DNA of 7,826 bases from positions 1 through 7,826 of the forward strand of contig JAJXYW010000146.1 of the NCBI GenBank assembly GCA_021780415.1, in the 5' to 3' direction. Within the stretch, counting starts at the first letter, position 1; each line of letters opens with the position of its first letter. This document shows, piece after piece, positions 1-6,651 of the stretch. The notes beneath the pieces were generated by a model. It searched no databases, was not told the DNA's origin, and saw only the letters and a list, made by a program, of their open reading frames with translations. Made by a program: the position numbers and the translations under genes. The stretch comes from Acidobacteriota bacterium (GTDB lineage: Bacteria; Acidobacteriota; Terriglobia; Terriglobales; Acidobacteriaceae).

Positions 1-833
1 ATCGCCACGCGCCCAATACCGGCAGCCGCAAATCCTGGGCCGCCGGCGACGCCACCTCCCGCGCCGTCCGCCTCGCCCTCATCGCCCAGACCGGCGAGAT
101 GGGCTACCCCTCCGTCCTCACCGCCAAGACCTGGGGCTTCTACGACGTCAGCTTCCGCGGCCACCCCTTCCGCTTCCAGCGCCCCTACGGCACCTACGTC
201 ATGGAGAACGTCCTCTTCAAGATCAGCTTCCCCGCGGAGTTCCACGCTCAGACCGCCGTCGAAGCCGCCGTCACGCTCCACGAACAGCTCGCCGCCCGCG
301 GCAAAACCGCCGCCGACATCGCCCGCGTCACCATCCGCACCCACGAAGCCTGCATGCGCATCATCGACAAGCAAGGCCCACTCTCCAACCCCGCCGACCG
401 CGATCACTGCATCCAGTACATGGTCGCCGTCCCCCTCATCTTCGGCCGCCTCACCGCCGAGGACTACGACGACACCATCGCCCTCGATCCCATCTGGGGC
501 AAGCGCATCGACGCCCTCCGCTCCCTCATCACCTGCGTCGAAGACCGCAGCTTCACCGCCGACTACCACGACCCCAACAAGCGCTCCATCGCCAACGCCC
601 TCACCGTCCAGCTCACCGACGGCAGCTTCCTCCCCGAGGTCGTCGTCGAGTACCCCATCGGCCACCGCCTCCGCCGCAAGGACGGCATCCCCCTGCTCCT
701 CAAAAAGTTCGAGACCAACCTCGACCGCCGCTTCTCCCCCGAGATCCGCCAGCGCATCCTCGACGCATCTCTCAACCAGGCCGCCCTCGAAGCCACCCCG
801 GTCGACCAGTACGTCAGCCTCTACGCCGTCTAA
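1..833 (+). CDS. prpD: 2-methylcitrate dehydratase PrpD, C-terminal part (5' end outside window)
   Basis: The open frame enters at base 3 and runs to a TAA at 831-833, about 276 codons of a protein normally near 480 residues, so roughly the N-terminal 40% is missing. PrpD dehydrates 2-methylcitrate to 2-methylaconitate in the cytoplasmic methylcitrate cycle, which turns propionyl-CoA into pyruvate and succinate. Family-specific stretches are plain: KSWAAGDATSRAVRLAL near the window edge, then TGEMGYPSVLTA, WGFYDVSF, FQRPYGTYVMENVLFKISFP, AEFHAQTAVEAAV and VVVEYPIGHRLRR. These are typical of PrpD proper rather than the broader MmgE/IDS-epimerase relatives. An internal ATG at 99 is not the start, because homology continues upstream of it. 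The other methylcitrate genes (prpB, prpC) are not in the window and may lie upstream. Codons mostly end in C, unlike the G-ending GH51, GH10 and permease genes. Confidence 0.93.
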   Translation, partial: RHAPNTGSRKSWAAGDATSRAVRLALIAQTGEMGYPSVLTAKTWGFYDVSFRGHPFRFQRPYGTYVMENVLFKISFPAEFHAQTAVEAAVTLHEQLAARGKTAADIARVTIRTHEACMRIIDKQGPLSNPADRDHCIQYMVAVPLIFGRLTAEDYDDTIALDPIWGKRIDALRSLITCVEDRSFTADYHDPNKRSIANALTVQLTDGSFLPEVVVEYPIGHRLRRKDGIPLLLKKFETNLDRRFSPEIRQRILDASLNQAALEATPVDQYVSLYAV

Positions 834-860
834 CCCGTTTCCCTCGCCCCGCGCCTCCGC

Positions 861-905
861 TGTCATCTCGACCGGAGGCGCAGCCGCAGCGGAGAGACCC
901 GCAGT
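861..905. repeat. Dispersed-repeat-like intergenic element (GTCATCTCGACCGGAG type)
   Basis: Just after the prpD stop, the sequence TGTCATCTCGACCGGAGGCG is followed by GCAGCGGAGAGACCCG. I recognise this as resembling short non-coding elements scattered through acidobacterial intergenic regions, often starting GTCAT and ending in a GGAGAGACC motif. Only one copy is in the window, so repetitiveness is inferred from memory. No coding potential is evident. Confidence 0.45.
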
Positions 906-928
906 TTGCGCGCGCTGGCGCAATGCCG

Positions 929-980
929 GGTGCCAGGTGCCGGTGCCCCATTCATGACAGTCCCATCGTCATGGGTGGGG
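929..980 (+). repeat. GGTGCC triplet plus 13-bp-stem hairpin between convergent genes
   Basis: Three GGTGCC copies (929-934, 936-941, 942-947) lead into an inverted repeat: left arm 946-958 (CCCCATTCATGAC), 9-base loop, right arm 968-980 (GTCATGGGTGGGG). Read as + strand RNA, all 13 positions pair, 11 Watson-Crick and two U-G at 951/975 and 952/974. In the opposite transcript those two become A-C mismatches. It lies about 110 bases after the prpD stop and between convergent prpD and GH51, so it could stabilise or end the prpD transcript. There is no U-run after it, so it is not a standard intrinsic terminator. The core resembles a dispersed acidobacterial element. Confidence 0.5.
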
Positions 981-1040
981 TGAGAATCCCTCCGGACCCT
1001 CGACTCCCCAACTCCCGCCGTCCGCACAGGACCTCAGGAT

Positions 1041-3005
1041 CTACTCCACCGCCACGTCCACCACCTCAATCGTCAACGCCGGCACCGTGTGCTTCCACTC
1101 CGCACCGGTAAACCGAGCCACGCTCTCCACCGGTGCAATCGCCATCGGCGTAGCAATCGTATTCGTCGCCTCAAACGTCGCCGCGTGCAGCGAGATCAAC
1201 TTCGCCACATGCGCCCCTGCGCTCAAGCCCTTCAGCGCAATCTCCATCGGCTGCGCCAGCGTCGTCGCATTCACCAACTTCAAATGCAGCACATGCTCCT
1301 TCGACGAAACCGTCGCCGAATAGAAAAATCTCTGCCCATCGGCAATACCCGCAATCGTACTCTGCGGCGTCCCATCGCCCATATGCGCACCAAACATGCA
1401 CTGCGCATAGTAGCTCGGAGAGCCATAACTCGTCAGCGCATCATACCCAATCAAATCCGTCGGCCACTGCATCGCTCCCGGGCTCACATTCACCAGCAGC
1501 GGCGCATAGCTCGCCATCTTGATCAGGTCGCTGTTCCTCTCCATCGACGTCATCCACGCCGCATCCCCCAGCGCATCGCCAAAGTTCGGTGTCGGCGTTC
1601 CCGACCGCGTCGCCCACTCGCCCACAAACACCTTCGGCCCCGTCCGCGGAGCATCGTCATAGTGCTTCACCAGCGCAAACATCTCCGCCGGCGACTTGTA
1701 GTAGTGGTCGTCGATCATATCCGGCTCATCCCCGGCCTTCTCCTTCACCGGCGCCGTCGCAATCAGCTTGTACTGCGGATACTTCTTGCGCAGCGCCTCG
1801 GCAAACTGCGCAAACCGCGCATCGTAGCTCCCGCTCTTGTCGAACCAGTCCTCATTGCCAATCTCGATATAGTGCAGCGGGAACGGCGCCGCATGACCAT
1901 CCTTCGCTCTCTCCGCTCCCCACTTCGTCGAAGCATCGCCGGTCACATACTCCACCTCATCCAGCGCACTCTGCACATAGGGCTCCAGGTCCTTCCCCGG
2001 CGCCACGTGCTCACCGCGCAGCGCATAGCCCGCATACACCGCCAGCACCGGTTCCACCTTCAGGTCCTCAGTCCACTGCAAAAACTCCATCAGCCCAAAA
2101 CCATCGGTCGACCAGTACGTCCATGGCGCCATATGTCCCGGCCTGTCCACCAGCGGCCCAATCGTCTCTTTCCAGTTGTACCAATCCTTCAGCGTGTCGC
2201 CTTCCAGGTAGTTCCCGCCCGGTAGCCGTATAAAGTTCGGATGCATCGCCGCCATCATCTTCATCAGGTCCGCGCGATTGCCATTCGGCTGATTGTTGAA
2301 CGTCGGCGGGAACAGGCTCACCAACTGCAAATGCAGCGTCCCCGGTCGCGCCACAGTCAACTCCAGGTGGTTAGTCGACGACGCCGCCACCTCGCCCGTC
2401 TTCAGCGTGTACTCATACTTCTTCCATCCACTCCTCGCCAACTCCACCTGCGCCGACGCCAGCACCGCGCCCGTCTGATCCCCTATCAGCCGCGCCGTCA
2501 CCGGCCCCACGTCTCCATCCATCTTCGCGTAGAACGACCCCTTGTACGTCGTCCGCGGCCGCACCGCAATGCCCCAATAGCCCGAGTTGCTCACCCCCGC
2601 CTCATTGCCCGCTGACGCCGACGTCACCTTCAACTCCAGACTCCCCGGCAGCGCCGCACTCGGCCCATCCTTCTTGTCCATCCGCGCCGTCACCTGCGCA
2701 TCGCCCTTCACCACCACGTTCCAACCCTCAACGCCCATCCAATTCCCGCGGAACGTATTGTTGCTGATCAACTCCGCATACAGCCCGCCCTCATACGAGT
2801 GATTAATCTCTTCGGTCATCAACCCATAGAGCCCAGCGCTCGCTGGCCGAACGATCACGCCAGCATTCACATCCAGATGCGCCACCGGCTGCACCGGCGC
2901 ACTCCCACTACTCTGCGCCGAAGCCGCAACGCAACCGGCGCCAAGCCCGGCCGACAACAACACACTCAACACAACACGAGGGGCAATCAAACGCAGGAAG
3001 CGCAT
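1041..3005 (-). CDS. Secreted GH51 family alpha-L-arabinofuranosidase
   Basis: A 654-residue protein when started at the ATG at 3005-3003. GH51 enzymes release terminal alpha-L-arabinofuranose from arabinoxylan and arabinan with retention of configuration. Residues 1-30 form a Sec signal peptide (MRFLRL, hydrophobic core, likely cut after VAASA); a Cys at about residue 25 makes a weak lipobox. The GH51 entry motif LYGLMTEEINHSYEGGLYAE is at about residues 59-78. A carbohydrate-binding-like beta domain follows (about 95-230), then the TIM barrel. The acid/base Glu is in YIEIGNEDWF (about E385) and the nucleophile in VFVGEWA (about E463); a C-terminal beta domain closes the protein. The frame stays open to a TTG at 3092, but that 29-residue extension has no signal-peptide logic and would cover the putative operator. 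No good Shine-Dalgarno precedes 3005. Codons mostly end in G. Extracytoplasmic location is inferred. Confidence 0.92.
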   Translation of the reverse strand: MRFLRLIAPRVVLSVLLSAGLGAGCVAASAQSSGSAPVQPVAHLDVNAGVIVRPASAGLYGLMTEEINHSYEGGLYAELISNNTFRGNWMGVEGWNVVVKGDAQVTARMDKKDGPSAALPGSLELKVTSASAGNEAGVSNSGYWGIAVRPRTTYKGSFYAKMDGDVGPVTARLIGDQTGAVLASAQVELARSGWKKYEYTLKTGEVAASSTNHLELTVARPGTLHLQLVSLFPPTFNNQPNGNRADLMKMMAAMHPNFIRLPGGNYLEGDTLKDWYNWKETIGPLVDRPGHMAPWTYWSTDGFGLMEFLQWTEDLKVEPVLAVYAGYALRGEHVAPGKDLEPYVQSALDEVEYVTGDASTKWGAERAKDGHAAPFPLHYIEIGNEDWFDKSGSYDARFAQFAEALRKKYPQYKLIATAPVKEKAGDEPDMIDDHYYKSPAEMFALVKHYDDAPRTGPKVFVGEWATRSGTPTPNFGDALGDAAWMTSMERNSDLIKMASYAPLLVNVSPGAMQWPTDLIGYDALTSYGSPSYYAQCMFGAHMGDGTPQSTIAGIADGQRFFYSATVSSKEHVLHLKLVNATTLAQPMEIALKGLSAGAHVAKLISLHAATFEATNTIATPMAIAPVESVARFTGAEWKHTVPALTIEVVDVAVE

Positions 3006-3062
3006 AGGGGGAATTCGCTCACAATCAAAAAGAAGTAAACACCAACGACGAAATTCTACCCT

Positions 3063-3076
3063 AGAAATCGTTTTCT
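3063..3076. promoter_or_regulatory. Candidate LacI-family operator upstream of GH51
   Basis: The 14-base sequence AGAAATCGTTTTCT is a palindrome around a central CG at 3069-3070; only the pair next to the centre breaks symmetry. LacI/GalR regulators typically bind such palindromes with a central CpG flanked by AAA/TTT-type arms, and many control sugar-use genes. It lies 58 bases upstream of the chosen GH51 start, just downstream of a TTGACG hexamer. No LacI-type gene is in the window, so the regulator is unknown. Confidence 0.45.
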
Positions 3077-3083
3077 CGTCTCG

Positions 3084-3089
3084 CGTCAA
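3084..3089 (-). promoter_or_regulatory. Possible -35 element of the GH51 promoter
   Basis: On the minus strand this reads TTGACG, one base from the sigma-70 -35 consensus. The nearest good -10 hexamer, TAGAAT (3058-3053), is 25 bases away, which is too far, and at 17 bases the hexamer is poor. The promoter is therefore tentative. If real, the palindrome at 3063-3076 lies within it. Confidence 0.25.
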
Positions 3090-3111
3090 CAACTCACATC
3101 AGCTTGTGCAG

Positions 3112-3222
3112 TTGCACTTGCCCTTGCCCTTGCCGCTGCTTGACTCTCGCCGTCCTCCATAGCGCAGCGAACGATCTCCATATTGGTCTTTTTTGCACTT
3201 GCTCTTGCTCTTGCTCTTGCTC
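3112..3222. repeat. Imperfect TTGCNN hexamer runs flanking the main array
   Basis: Run A (3112-3141) reads TTGCAC, TTGCCC, TTGCCC, TTGCCG, CTGCTT. After a non-hexamer spacer (3142-3192), run B (3193-3222) reads TTGCAC and four TTGCTC units, ending exactly where the left inverted arm starts. The spacer contains AGCGCAGCGAA (3161-3171), the complement of TTCGCTGCGCT at 6568-6578. Open frames here have alternating two-residue composition and look like repeat by-products. Confidence 0.7.
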
Positions 3223-3402
<180 letters not shown>

Positions 3403-3460
3403 AAGCAACGGCAAAAGCAACGGCAGCGGCAGAAGCAACAGCAACAGCAGAGGCAGGAGC
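3403..3460. repeat. Degenerate hexamer run in opposite orientation
   Basis: Outside the right arm the + strand reads GCAACGGCAAAAGCAACGGC and continues with AGCGGC, AGAAGC, AACAGC, AACAGC, AGAGGC, AGGAGC. These are degenerate units of the same hexamer reversed, mirroring run B on the left side. The whole island is thus roughly symmetric about 3313. From 3461 to 3499 the sequence is not repetitive and leads into the 3' end of the reductase gene. Confidence 0.65.
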
Positions 3461-3499
3461 CAGACAGCGGCCATTGTGCTCAGGCGTGTGTGGAGTTAG

Positions 3500-4552
3500 T
3501 TAACTGGTGTGGGTTTGGGGGGTGGGGAAGGGGTTGCGCTCGTCGAACTGGACCTGGTGCCAGTAGGGGTAGGCGAGGGGGACGGAGCTGGCGGCGTCGA
3601 GCTTGGCGACCTGCTCGGGGGTGAGGCTCCAGCCAGTGCTGGCGAGGTTGGCGCGGAGCTGCTGCTCGTTGCGCGCGCCGATGACGAGGGTGGAGATGGT
3701 GGGGCGCTGGAGGAGCCAGTTGAGGGCAAGCTGCGGGACGGTCTTGCCGGTCTCGAGGGCGAGTGCGTCGAGAGCGTCGACTACCTTGTAGACGCGCTCC
3801 CAGTCGGGGATGGGGCCAGCGTCGATGACGGATTGGTTTTGCAGGCGGGAGTCAGCGGGGAGGGGTTGGCCGCGGCGGATTTTGCCGGTGAGGCGGCCCC
3901 AGCCGAGCGGGCTCCAGACGAGGGCGCCGACGCCCTGGTCGAGGGCGAGAGGCATGAGCTCCCACTCGTAGTCGCGGCCGACGAGGGAGTAGTAGACCTG
4001 GTGGCCGACGTAGCGGGCCCAGCCGTAGCGCTCGGAGACGGAGAGGGACTTCATGAGGTGCCAGCCGGAGAAGTTGGAGCAGGCGATGTAGCGGACCTTG
4101 CCTTCGCGGACCATCTTGTCGAGGGTGTTGAGGGTCTCGTCGATGGGGGTGGTGGCGTCGAAGGCGTGGAGGTGGTAGACGTCGATGTAGTCGGTGTGGA
4201 GGCGGCGGAGGGAGCCTTCGAGGGCGGCGGTGAGGTGGTAGCGGGAGCTGCCGACGTCGTTGGGACCGGTGCCGGAGCGGAAGGTGGCCTTGGTGGAGAG
4301 CAGGATGTCGGTGCGGGGGAGGTGGGCGATGGCTTTGCCGAGGACGGACTCGCTGTGGCCGTCGGAGTAGATGTCAGCGGTGTCGAAGAAGTTGCAGCCG
4401 GCTTCCATGCAGATGTCGATGAGGCGGGCGGCTTCGGCGTCCTGGGTGGAGCCCCAGGATTTGAAGAATTCGTTGGCGCCGCCGAAGGTGCCGGTGCCGA
4501 AGCAGAGCTCGGGGACTTTGAGGCCGGAGCGGCCGAGAGAGCGGTAGTTCAT
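3500..4552 (-). CDS. Aldo/keto reductase (AKR superfamily, YajO/IolS-like group)
   Basis: A 350-residue cytoplasmic NAD(P)H-dependent oxidoreductase of TIM-barrel fold; the substrate cannot be told from sequence. The N-terminus MNYRSLGRSGLKVPELCFGT is the usual AKR opening. The catalytic tetrad is visible: D57 and Y62 in FFDTADIYSDG, K88 in LLSTKAT, and H129 in DVYHLHAFD. Further family motifs are MVREGKVRYIACSNFSGWH (about 147-165), WSPLGWGRLTGK (about 214-225) and the cofactor-binding STLVIGARNEQQL near the end. The start ATG at 4552-4550 is fixed by an AGGAG Shine-Dalgarno at 4565-4561, eight bases upstream. rnpB lies upstream on the same strand, its 3' end 137 bases away. Codons mostly end in C, as in prpD. 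The stop is TAA at 3502-3500, next to the repeat island. A role in sugar metabolism is possible from context only. Confidence 0.92.
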   Translation of the reverse strand: MNYRSLGRSGLKVPELCFGTGTFGGANEFFKSWGSTQDAEAARLIDICMEAGCNFFDTADIYSDGHSESVLGKAIAHLPRTDILLSTKATFRSGTGPNDVGSSRYHLTAALEGSLRRLHTDYIDVYHLHAFDATTPIDETLNTLDKMVREGKVRYIACSNFSGWHLMKSLSVSERYGWARYVGHQVYYSLVGRDYEWELMPLALDQGVGALVWSPLGWGRLTGKIRRGQPLPADSRLQNQSVIDAGPIPDWERVYKVVDALDALALETGKTVPQLALNWLLQRPTISTLVIGARNEQQLRANLASTGWSLTPEQVAKLDAASSVPLAYPYWHQVQFDERNPFPTPQTHTS

Positions 4553-4560
4553 GGGGGGAT

Positions 4561-4565
4561 CTCCT
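4561..4565 (-). promoter_or_regulatory. Shine-Dalgarno of the aldo/keto reductase
   Basis: Minus strand AGGAG, 8 bases before the ATG at 4552. It is the best ribosome binding site in the window and settles the start. Confidence 0.75.
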
Positions 4566-4618
4566 GGGGTAGAGGGTAGGCGGTAGACAGATAAGGCAGG
4601 ACGGTGACGCTGCGTGGC

Positions 4619-4682
4619 GTCTGGTGTTTCGATGCGGCGGGGCGGCTGTGGGTCGCAGACCGTGCTCGACTGTCTGGTGTTT
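4619..4682. repeat. 11-bp direct repeat GTCTGGTGTTT between the reductase and rnpB
   Basis: GTCTGGTGTTT occurs at 4619-4629 and again at 4672-4682, 53 bases apart start to start, in the short gap between the 3' end of rnpB and the reductase start. It could be a binding site pair or chance; nothing else in the gap is recognised. I see no intrinsic terminator for rnpB here. Confidence 0.4.
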
Positions 4683-4689
4683 GTTTTAT

Positions 4690-5159
4690 GTGCAGGCGGC
4701 CCGTAAGCCGAATTTTGTTTTAGACGATCATTCCTCTAGGCCATGCCTTGCGGCATGGCTCAAGCAACCTACCCGCAGGTTTCGGCTCCTGCTTGCGCAG
4801 GTCTCTTCGCCTGGGCGTGACGGGCCGTCGCGCGCTCGCCGTCTGAAGAGGGACGGCGAGACTCCCTGCCTATTTGGTCTTGCTCCGTGTGGGGTTTACC
4901 ATGCGATCCGACTTACGCCGGACCCGGTGGGCTCTTACCCCGCCGTTTCACCCTTACCGCAGAAAGCTTGCATGGGTTGCGGGCTTGCGCTCGCGCCCAA
5001 CTCTCTGAGGCGGTTTGCTTTCTGTTGCACTGGCCGTCCGACGGGCTTGCGCCCGCCGTCCCGGACGTTATCCGGCACACTGCCCTGCGGAGTTCGGACT
5101 TTCCTCCCCCTTCCGACACCTGACAGCGCGGAAGGCAGCGATCATCCAGCCGCCTGCAC
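4690..5159 (-). ncRNA. rnpB: RNase P RNA, bacterial class A
   Basis: The catalytic RNA of ribonuclease P, which matures the 5' ends of tRNAs with the RnpA protein. On the minus strand the conserved 5' core GAGGAAAGTCCGAACTCC is at 5106-5089, followed by GCAGGGCAG and the TGCCGGATAACGTCCGG hairpin. ACAGAAA is at 5025-5019. The 3' core AGAGGAATGATCGTC and AATTCGGCTTAC lie near 4740-4703. The ends are set by an 11-bp P1 helix: GTGCAGGCGGC at 5159-5149 pairs with GCCGCCTGCAC at 4700-4690. The resulting length, about 470 bases, is long for class A. Exact ends are uncertain by a few bases. Open frames of 182 codons (+) and 120 codons (-) over this gene are artefacts. Confidence 0.95.
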
Positions 5160-5165
5160 GTGTTT

Positions 5166-5171
5166 AGTGTA
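5166..5171 (-). promoter_or_regulatory. Candidate -10 box of rnpB
   Basis: Minus strand TACACT, six bases upstream of the predicted 5' end of rnpB at 5159, the expected distance. No good -35 hexamer is seen at 16-18 bases further upstream; the region there is a CTCC-rich stretch. Confidence 0.4.
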
Positions 5172-5196
5172 GCAGCGGGACGGGGGAAGGAGGAGA

Positions 5197-5277
5197 GAGT
5201 GAGTAGAGGGTAAGGAGTAAGGAGTAGAGAAAGACGGCGCAACACTCTACTCGTTGCCCTCTGCTCCCTGCTCACTC
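5197..5277. repeat. 33-bp imperfect inverted repeat between rnpB and GH10
   Basis: The left arm 5197-5229 (GAGTGAGTAGAG... ending GGAGTAGAG) and the right arm 5245-5277 (CTCTACTCG... ending GCTCACTC) match as reverse complements at 24 of 33 positions, with a 15-base loop. The ends are perfect for 7 and 8 bases; most internal differences are transitions, giving G-U pairs in RNA of one strand or the other. The left arm also contains two tandem TAAGGAG copies (5211-5217 and 5218-5224). It lies between the rnpB promoter area and the GH10 start, in the divergent gap. Confidence 0.65.
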
Positions 5278-5313
5278 GTGACCTGGGGCGGTTGCGTGAG
5301 AAGGGCGCCGGGT

Positions 5314-5320
5314 GAAAGGA
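5314..5320 (+). promoter_or_regulatory. Shine-Dalgarno of GH10 xylanase
   Basis: GAAAGGA ends 8 bases before the ATG at 5329. It overlaps the ATG at 5320 and is 14 bases from the ATG at 5335, so it favours 5329 among the three in-frame ATGs. Confidence 0.6.
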
Positions 5321-5328
5321 TGGGCGCC

Positions 5329-6471
5329 ATGAATATGACGCGCAGGCGGTTCGTGGTGCAGGGTGGGGCGATGGGTGCGGTTGCGGCGATGGGCGTCGCG
5401 GGACGAGGGCGGGCGCAGGGGATGCAGGCGGCGAGTTCGATACGCGAGGCTGGGGCGGGGCGTGGCATTCTGGCGGGGTGCGCGGTGAATGTGCACGCGC
5501 TGCGGACCGATGCTGCGTACAGGAAGCTGCTGCAGGAGCAGGCGGGGATTGTGGTGGGGGAGAGCGAGTTCAAGTTTGGGCCGCTGCGGCCTACGCCGAC
5601 GACGTTCTTCTTCGATGACGCGGATTATCTGGCGGCGTTCGCCGAGGCCAATGGGATGAAGCTGCGGGGACATAATTTTGTGTGGCATCGGCAACTGCCG
5701 GGGTGGTTCGACGGTTATGTGACGAAGGCGAATGCGAAGCAGGTGCTGGTGGAACATATTGAGCGCGTGGGCGGGCGGTATGCGGGGAAGATCCAGAGCT
5801 GGGACGTGGTGAATGAGGCGATTCAGGTGAGTGATGGGCTGAAGGGAGGGTTCAGGGACTCACCGTGGCAGAAGGTGCTGGGCGGGACGGGAGCGGTGCC
5901 GGAGTATATCGAGGTGGCGTTCAGGACGGCGCGGAGGGTGGACCCGAAGGCGCTGCTGGTCTACAACGACTACGGGATTGAGGGCGAGGATGCGGAGTCG
6001 GAGAAGAAGCGCGCGGCGGTGATGGCGCTGCTGCGGACGATGCAGAAGAAACAGATTCCGGTGGATGCGCTGGGGGTGCAGTCGCACCTGAGTGCGGCGA
6101 ACAAGGATGGGCATGCGCCGGTGTATGGCAAGGGGTTGATGCAGATGATTGCCGAGGCGCGGGGGATGGGGCTGAAGGTGATGGTGACGGAGATGGATGT
6201 GAACGACCGGTACGTGGGACCGGAGCTGGGGCCGAGGGATGCCGCGGTGGCGAAGGTGTATGGGGACTATCTGGGGATGGTGCTGGGCGATGCGGCGGTG
6301 ATGGCGGTGCTGACGTGGGGGATTACGGACAAGTACACGTGGCTGAACCATGAGGACGCGCGGGCGGATGGGCTGCCGGAGCGGCCACTGCCGTTCAATG
6401 CGGAGATGCAGCCGGTGGCCGCGTTTGCGGCCGAGGTGAAGGCGCTGGGGGAGGCGCAGGTGCGGGCGTAA
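5329..6471 (+). CDS. Tat-exported GH10 endo-1,4-beta-xylanase
   Basis: A 380-residue single-domain glycoside hydrolase from the ATG at 5329. GH10 enzymes cut internal beta-1,4 bonds of xylan with retention. The N-terminus MNMTRRRFVVQ followed by a Gly/Ala-rich hydrophobic stretch and a GRAQ cleavage zone is a twin-arginine signal, implying export as a folded protein. Barrel motifs follow: RGHNFVWHRQLPGW (about 113-126), acid/base E163 in SWDVVNEAI, YNDYGIE (about 212-218), QSHLS (about 251-255), nucleophile E288 in VMVTEMDVND, and LTWGITDKYTW (about 328-338). No carbohydrate-binding module is present. The usual ENEMKW segment before strand 3 reads ESEFKFGPLRP (about 78-88), a variant that keeps the Glu and Lys. 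The longer frame to 5254 is rejected because it would begin inside the inverted repeat and bury the Tat motif. Codons mostly end in G. It likely works with the GH51 enzyme on arabinoxylan. Confidence 0.93.
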   Translation: MNMTRRRFVVQGGAMGAVAAMGVAGRGRAQGMQAASSIREAGAGRGILAGCAVNVHALRTDAAYRKLLQEQAGIVVGESEFKFGPLRPTPTTFFFDDADYLAAFAEANGMKLRGHNFVWHRQLPGWFDGYVTKANAKQVLVEHIERVGGRYAGKIQSWDVVNEAIQVSDGLKGGFRDSPWQKVLGGTGAVPEYIEVAFRTARRVDPKALLVYNDYGIEGEDAESEKKRAAVMALLRTMQKKQIPVDALGVQSHLSAANKDGHAPVYGKGLMQMIAEARGMGLKVMVTEMDVNDRYVGPELGPRDAAVAKVYGDYLGMVLGDAAVMAVLTWGITDKYTWLNHEDARADGLPERPLPFNAEMQPVAAFAAEVKALGEAQVRA

Positions 6472-6550
6472 GGCGGGGTGGCGGCGGGGATGGAACTGGC
6501 GGGAGTTGGTTTGCGTAGAAGACTGCGGAGAAGTGTGTGCGTTCCATTGA

Positions 6551-6610
6551 GCGCGAGAAGCAGGGTCTTCGCTGCGCTGCGCCTGGAAGGACAGCAGAAA
6601 ATGCAAGGAC
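6551..6610. repeat. Dispersed-repeat-like element between GH10 and the permease
   Basis: Within the 180-base gap, GCGAGAAGCAGGGTCTTCGC then TGCGCTGCGCCTGGAAGGAC and AGCAGAAAATGCAAGGAC resemble degenerate acidobacterial intergenic repeats with an AAGCAGA...TTCGCTGCGCT...GGAAGGACA plan. TTCGCTGCGCT (6568-6578) recurs inverted at 3161-3171. Boundaries are approximate and the repeat status rests on memory plus that 11-base match. Confidence 0.4.
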
Positions 6611-6651
6611 TGCCACGCAATCTTGCAGGGTAGGATGGAAGCTGACAGGCG

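Noticed and set aside
1089..2225. A 378-codon + strand open frame opposite GH51
   Set aside because: It is extremely Arg/His-rich with no domain and lies entirely antisense to a convincing GH51 gene; it reflects G-ending codons read backwards.
3011..3025. Resemblance to the E. coli lac operator (ATTGTGAGCG on the minus strand)
   Set aside because: Only one half-site matches and the other half (AATTCCCCC) does not form the palindrome; likely chance.
3006..3092. Upstream TTG start for GH51 at 3092
   Set aside because: The added 29 residues have no family match, displace the signal peptide from the N-terminus and overlap the probable promoter and operator.
3509..4579. A 356-codon + strand open frame opposite the aldo/keto reductase
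   Set aside because: It is Gly/Val/Glu-rich with no motif, in the mirror frame of C-ending codons; the minus-strand AKR has a full catalytic tetrad and a good ribosome site.
4624..5172. A 182-codon + strand frame, and a 120-codon - frame at 4913-5275
   Set aside because: Both overlap rnpB, whose conserved cores and P1 helix are unmistakable.
5254..5328. Upstream start for the GH10 gene at 5254
   Set aside because: It would place 25 residues before the Tat motif and begin within the inverted repeat, while 5329 has a properly spaced GAAAGGA.
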